Assembly: GCA_033439295.1 (NCBI GenBank)
Contig: JAVTLE010000014.1
Coordinates: 4,773,476-4,837,475 of the forward strand
Source: Deuterostichococcus epilithicus
Lineage: Eukaryota; Chlorophyta; Trebouxiophyceae; Prasiolales; Stichococcaceae
Length of the DNA: 64,000 nucleotides
Reading direction: 5' to 3'
A model generated the notes under the pieces. That model was not told where the DNA came from and did not search any database. It saw only the letters and a list, made by a program, of their open reading frames with translations. Made by a program: the position numbers and the translations under genes. Below are positions 59,180 to 64,000 of this stretch, in pieces. Position 1 is the stretch's first letter. Every line of letters starts with the position of its first letter.

Positions 59180-60015
59180 GCTGTGATACGCTCACGTACC
59201 CGCCGCAGCGGGATTTGGGCAGGTCTAGGCGAACATGTTCAGGGCTGCTGTAGCTGCACGCGGAAGTTGCGTAGGAAACGCTGAAACAACCAGGTAGTAA
59301 AATTTTGCAGGTTGTCTACCTCCCAACGTGCCGCGCAGCGATCTGCAAACAGTTCTTCCAGTAGCAGCAGCAGGACACCTGGTCCAAAAGCCGCAAAAGC
59401 TGCCGTCCAACAAGTGCACAATGTCAGGTGGCACTGTTCACAATGGCAGCCTTACGCAGACACTGTGCGTCACCGACCTGCAGGACGCGAGAAGCTCTCA
59501 TTCAGCTAAGCATGGAGAAGACGATGACACTGAAAGTCTGGGCTATCAGGCACTGCACCGATCTCCATTTCTACGCAGAGCACCTGGCTTCCCCAGCCAG
59601 GAGGAGCCTGGACGCAAAGGAAGCTGCGAACACGTCAGCACCGAGGAACCCTCCTACAACTCGCCGGATTCGCCTCGCGAGCCGGCTCCACCTAGCAATG
59701 GTCCAGATGTACATGATTGTCGTTGACTGCGCTGTGTACAGCATCCGCTCGCGGCAGTCGCACCGATCTGTTAGTTGGTGTACGCTGCACGGGAGATCTG
59801 ACCACTTTTGCAACTGAAAATCTAAGGCTTTTTGGAGCTTGTTTGAGGCAGGGTTGGCTTTGAGAACCCTAGGCGAAGGTAGGCAGCCCAGTTGTCTGCG
59901 TCGCGATGAGCTGGTTCGTTGATCCTTGCGACGTCCTGCACGTCTGTGCAAAGGCCTTACAGGCGTAACAGCCGCCGTATGATAGCCGCTGGCCCGCTGC
60001 TGCTTGTAGGCCGTC
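59180..60015. promoter_or_regulatory. Divergent promoter region of SPT6 and the LURP-one-like gene
   Basis: The starts of two genes face away from each other across 836 bp. Inside is a minus-strand open stretch (59421-59239) encoding LLLLLEELFADRCA and ending 60 bp before the SPT6 ATG. It could be SPT6 5' leader, an upstream ORF or an unrecognised exon. No clear TATA box was seen. Confidence 0.4.
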
Positions 60016-62195
60016 ATGCAGGGTGAGCTGGGCCGGATCGACCCCAACAACCCAAACTATATACTGGAGCTTGCAGTAGGCCCGCCAGCACCGAATTTGG
60101 TGCCCCAGCAGCCCGGGACCGGCGCGCACCTGTCCGGGCAGTACCTGCATCAGCCTGCACGCTACCTGTTCAAGAAAGCGCACGTTTCAGCCGACGACTT
60201 CCGGTAAGATGCGCTTGCTTTGGAGTGTGCGCGTGTGCGTACGCTGGGCGCCTTGGGCTTACGCGACTCTGAAACCCACCTGCATGGTCCTGCAGGATAT
60301 TCGACAGCAATGGTCGCCTCGTGGCAGTGTCGCACCACCTGGGTACGATTGAACCCACGCTGCAGCCTGTCCATTGCCATACAGCCGGGTGCCGTGGCAT
60401 ACCCTGCCCGGTTTGCAGCCCTGCGGCGCACCTAATGAGTGAAAACGCTTCAAACATTGAGCGAGTACGTGATGCTTGCAGGCAAGAACCCGTATGGCGA
60501 GCTGGATGTGCTGTCCTCCATGCCGCAGAGCCAGCTGGGCGGTACGTCAGTGTGTTTTGGGTTTGTGAAGTCCTGTGCACAGCGATGGCACAGCATCTGA
60601 CCACAGACCATCCTTGTGCCCTCGTGCAGAGTGGGAGTCGATGATGAACGTCAGCGGCTACCATGGCATGCCCAGCTTCAAGGTCAGGCCAAAGACGCTA
60701 TCGCGCCACGGCACGCAGTTTGTGCAGGAGTACGGCGGTGAGTTTGCCTTGTCTCCCATTCCAGACCAGTGCAGTGCACGACCTCAGAGCGGCAGCAATC
60801 TTGGGACGTGCTGATACTGATTGGCAGGCACATGCAGCCGATTATGCGTGTGTCTTGCCTGCAGGCCGGCACACTCTGTTCTCCATCAAGAAACAGGTGA
60901 GCAACGTTGTGATTCACAAGCCCGGAAGAGCAACGCAGCAATGCAGCTTTCGTGACTGTTGACCTGCTTGTGCTGTGCAGTCACGCCTCAAAACGATGAG
61001 CATCCGCCACAACCTGGAGGTGCGGATGGTTGCTGGTTGTTCTGTGTGTAGTTGCCGCTGCAGTTGGGACTGCGAGTACAGCAAACCAAAACATCACCTG
61101 GCACTGATCCTCGTCATCAGCGAACAGGTGAACAAAGGGGAGACGGATGAGCCGCTATACGCCGTCCTGTGTGACATGGTGGGGCGCACAATGAACATCG
61201 TCAATGAGGTGATGCCTTGATGTCAACGAATTGTTGGAGGTCGAACCGGCTGATCTGTTACGATATGTTGTGGTCAGCTGTCCGCGACCCTTGTCCTGCA
61301 CTTGCTCAGCCTCAGTCTCTGTGCGATCTCCAGAAAGAGGAGACATGCATCTTCATCCAGAAGAGCACGAAGACGCTGATCATGAACGCTGCCCTCGGCC
61401 ATGGTGAGGGGCGATGACCAGACTCTACTTGCCACATAGTGTGCGTCATGCACGAGCTGATTTGCACAGCCCTATCGGTCCCCATTCCAGCCGAGTCGCT
61501 TGTGCGGTGGCACCCCAGGCTCGGAGTTGCTGATCGATGTTGCGCCCGGTGTTGATTGGACTGCTGCCATCGCCCTCGTCCTAGGCATCCAGCAGGTGAT
61601 TTGAGGTTGAGTGCACTCACTGGAACACAATCAACTCCTTGCTGCCTGATCCTGCTGCTCTGACCGCTGTGCTTCGAAAAGTACCTGCATTGCCGCAGGT
61701 CGGTGCCCATTTTGCTAAGGATGCATTCAGCAACTTCGTGGTCAACCCGCTCGGCAACAAAGTGCAAGACGAGGTGACTGTTGGCGCATCTTACCATGAT
61801 ATTGCACACACACATCACGGGTCTGACCTTCCGCTGCTCAACTCTCAATGTGCCTGCTCAGGGCAGCCAATTTTCCGCCGCCTGGCTTCTGAACCTACCG
61901 GATCAGGGCAACAACACGCTTTCATCGTGTATTGCAGGTCCTGCAGGCCACAGGCACGCAAGGTCTCTACAACCAGGCGGTGCAGTCGCAGAACAGCGTC
62001 GTCAATTTTGCCAATACGGTGTGTTCTGTGTCCTGCACATGTACACGCACCTTATGCCACTCCTCTTCAGCCTTGCAAGCTGCACCCTATACGACGGTCT
62101 GAACAATGAAGTACTCGTTGTGGGCTGTGCGACTGATTTGTGCTTCCATGTTTCCATTTCAGGCAAACCGCATCCGGAACGAGTTCTTCCGCTGA
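60016..62195 (+). CDS. LURP-one-related / Tubby C-terminal-like protein
   Basis: Twelve phase-consistent exons encode 296 aa: 60016-60203, 60296-60342, 60482-60541, 60630-60737, 60865-60896, 60981-61019, 61128-61208, 61334-61403, 61519-61595, 61699-61773, 61938-62018 and 62163-62195. The order of blocks fits the LURP-one/Tubby-C beta-barrel: FKKAHVSADDFRIFDSNGRL, an internal Gly-rich stretch, the HTLFSIKKQSRLKTMSIRHN pair, then CIFIQKSTKTLIM and ALVLGIQQ near the usual central helix. The domain superfamily often binds phosphoinositides or membranes; plant members are defence-related. There is no signal peptide or membrane helix, so it is probably cytosolic or membrane-peripheral. The C-terminal 55 residues (NPLGNKV to RIRNEFFR) extend past the core and are unassigned. 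The acceptor at 61938 could alternatively be 61947, removing three residues. Family assignment is by pattern only. Confidence 0.65.
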
Positions 62196-63168
62196 CCTGG
62201 TGGGCGGCACGAATGAGAACAAAGGCAATTTGGCACTGAGTGGCTGGCAGAACTCGCATGCGTTAAGGTTTCGGCAGCGTTGTACAGGATGCCGCATGCA
62301 TGCTGGCTAGGTGATTCTTCACGACTTGATGTGAAGCTCTGCTGCTGTGACCTGTCGCTTCTGCGATGACAGTGCTCAGCATTTGATGAGTGGCAGCAAT
62401 TGGATGTTGGTTGTTCGGACACCAGCCTATGTGCTGTTTGATCGTCTCAAATCTGTTCACAATCGCGATCAATTCACTGCCGCTGCTATGTCATATGGCC
62501 ATCACACGGAGCTTCTGAAAATTATAGGCTTCTGACTATTTGACTTGAATGCTTCAAGAGCACTTGCCATTGTGCGCCTCATAGCTCGGCTTGTTGAGTG
62601 TGGAAGGCGGGAGGCGCCCAACGGGTGCCAAGCAACCTCAATCGATCACCCCCGCTCCTATGGCTGGGCGCCTGGGCCCCTTGATCCAGCCACGCACGGG
62701 AGGTCCGCCACCATGCGTGTGGGGGTGATTTGACATGGCCGTCAGCACGCGCAAGGCCGTGACATGTCGTTTCTGGTCGCTACAGTGCCTGATCTCATTT
62801 CATATTGGTGATTTATAGGCACACATGGCTACTTCGAGTCGAATAATCATAGCTCTCGATTCCATGGGCGGAATCCAGACCTGATTAGCTCCAGATGCTC
62901 GTCGTGACATGGCGGAGGCAGGCACTGCCTGAAACTTGAACCGCAAGTGCTCTGCATTTTGACCTGTTGGCCGCCGAAGGCAAGGGGGTCCGTGACACAC
63001 AATGTCTTGATGGAGGGTGGCTCACCACCCTAAAACCCAACATGTGGTGGCTTGCCAATGGGCTGAGGCACACCTGGTGTCCCACCATCAGTCAATATCA
63101 AGGTCCATCTCGATGTCATGCTCCACATCCTCACTACCCCCCTCCACCTCCTCTCCACACACACCAAC
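62196..63168. other. Intergenic / subtelomere-like DNA
   Basis: There is no supported gene. The part up to 62.5 kb is the 3' flank of the LURP-one-like gene. A segment at 62549-62587 is repeated at 63781-63819. The remainder shows no coding pattern I recognise. Confidence 0.5.
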
Positions 63169-63354
63169 TCACGCCACAATGCCTCTCATGGCACCCCTCA
63201 ATGCTTTCATGCCATCCACGGCCCTTTGGGCATCCCTCTGGGGCTTGGTCCTATCATAATGCTTCATGGCCGTGGAGGGGGCATGCCCCATGGCCGTGGC
63301 AAGCTCCTCCTTGGTGGGTGCTCCCTCAATTGGGCGAATTGCCCCATGCACCAC
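63169..63354 (-). pseudogene. Tyrosine-recombinase-like C-terminal fragment
   Basis: A 61-codon minus-strand frame contains TKEELATAMGHAPSTAMKHY followed by DRT. This resembles the C-terminal GH...HY signature of tyrosine recombinases (catalytic His after Gly, nucleophile Tyr). The upstream Arg/Lys part is not visible, and upstream sequence in other frames (VDGTPRMPTKLVI before a GTAGGG) might be another exon. It is probably a relic of a recombinase-bearing element such as DIRS or Crypton, but chance similarity is possible. Confidence 0.35.
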
Positions 63355-63450
63355 ATCAATGGTAATGTGCCTTCACCACACAAACGAAAAGGAGGTGAGC
63401 CCCTACCTATGACGAGCTTGGTGGGCATGCGTGGGGTGCCATCAACACAC

Positions 63451-63487
63451 ATTGCATTGCATTGCATTGCATTGCATTGCATTGCAT
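63451..63487 (+). repeat. (ATTGC)7 microsatellite
   Basis: Seven perfect ATTGC pentamers are followed by AT. Confidence 0.97.
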
Positions 63488-63736
63488 GGGGATTTGCACC
63501 CCTACATTGCGTGAGAGCCCACCTTGCAAGGTTGGGAGCCATCCTCTTGCCACATATCTTCTCACATAGATCCCCAAACATCACCCTCCATTGCTTGCTC
63601 GCTTGTGAAGCCCACGCTTGTGATTGGGTCAAAGAAAAGGGGTAGTGCCTCCTTGTCTCCCTATGCAATGAAGCACCCACACACTTGAGGCCTTGCTTGG
63701 GGGCTTTGCATGTGCATGGCTTGCACCCAAACACTT

Positions 63737-63774
63737 GGGTTTAGGGTTTTAGGTTCAGGGTTTAGGGTTTAGGG
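63737..63774 (+). repeat. Degenerate TTTAGGG telomere-type repeats
   Basis: About five imperfect copies of the plant/green-algal telomere heptamer read TTTAGGG on the plus strand, the orientation expected toward a right chromosome end. The sequence then continues for more than 220 bp, so this is interstitial, or the downstream part is misjoined. Confidence 0.85.
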
Positions 63775-63780
63775 TGGGTG

Positions 63781-63819
63781 CATGAAGAGCACTTGCCCAT
63801 TGTGCGCCTCATAGCTCGG
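63781..63819 (+). repeat. Second copy of the 62549-62587 segment
   Basis: About 39 bp (AAGAGCACTTGCC to CATAGCTCGG) match 62549-62587 with one or two differences. The match breaks at the first ambiguous base, 63820. Confidence 0.9.
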
Positions 63820-63852
63820 NTTNTAGANGGNGTNTATTCGGAAGGAAACTTN
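63820..63852. other. Ambiguous bases (assembly low-quality join)
   Basis: N occurs at 63820, 63823, 63828, 63831, 63834 and 63852. Scattered single Ns rather than a run suggest low-quality or merged reads at a repeat. The 148 bp that follow are GC-rich and open in one plus-strand frame but unrecognised. Confidence 0.8.
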
Positions 63853-64000
63853 GCCAGCCGCCTAGCTGAGGCCTCTGCGGTGCCGCTGCCGGTAGCCACG
63901 TCCAGATCCGAGGTCAGACGCTCGAGCTATGGCCATTCCCGTGCCATGGGGAAGCCCAACATGTGTCCGCTCAATGAGCCGCCGGCCCGACTCCAGACCA

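Overview
The window is nuclear DNA from a green alga, most likely a Chlorella-like trebouxiophyte. The base composition is GC-rich. Genes are broken into many short exons with GT-AG introns; donors often read GTGCG or GTGAG and acceptors TGCAG. (CTG)n/(CAG)n tracts are frequent. A plant-type TTTAGGG tract lies near the right edge, and the recognisable proteins are eukaryotic (SPT6, ZIP transporter, GDPD family, LURP-one/Tubby-like). All multi-exon models were assembled by hand from splice signals, reading phase and paralogue or family similarity; each given CDS span includes its introns.

Left part (1-16.7 kb): two tandem plus-strand paralogues encode LEA-like, probably chloroplast-targeted proteins. 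Gene A (261-5415) has 14 exons and about 497 aa. Gene B (7460-16685) has about 32 exons and 1022 aa. B uses nearly the same N- and C-terminal exons as A, but its centre is an expanded array of a four-exon, 125-residue cassette. Five cassettes are complete and a sixth is partial. DNA spacing is 1.02-1.09 kb and introns are nearly identical, so the array is recent. The cassette alternates an Ala/Lys-rich LEA-like segment with a repeat carrying IATKPVAF and LQVNV that I cannot assign to a known domain.

Middle (16.7-22 kb, also 6.0-7.2 kb): gene-poor DNA with decayed copies of one dispersed Ala/Gln-rich element in both orientations, an intact tRNA-Ala(CGC), and a broken second copy of that tRNA abutting an element fragment.

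22-39.5 kb: three secreted or membrane-anchored glycerophosphodiester-phosphodiesterase-like genes. The minus-strand member (21985-27068) keeps the HRG, E-x-D, His and E-x-K active-site motifs. The two plus-strand tandem paralogues (27829-32963 and 34168-39466) have lost all of them while keeping the fold landmarks, signal peptide and C-terminal membrane anchor. They look like pseudo-enzymes beside an active relative.

40-62 kb: a 12-exon ZIP metal transporter (minus), the large SPT6 transcription elongation factor gene (minus, 14.6 kb), and, divergent from it, a LURP-one/Tubby-C-like gene (plus).

Right edge (62.2-64 kb): subtelomere-like DNA with a tyrosine-recombinase-like fragment, an ATTGC microsatellite, a degenerate TTTAGGG tract, a short flanking duplication and ambiguous bases that suggest an imperfect assembly join.
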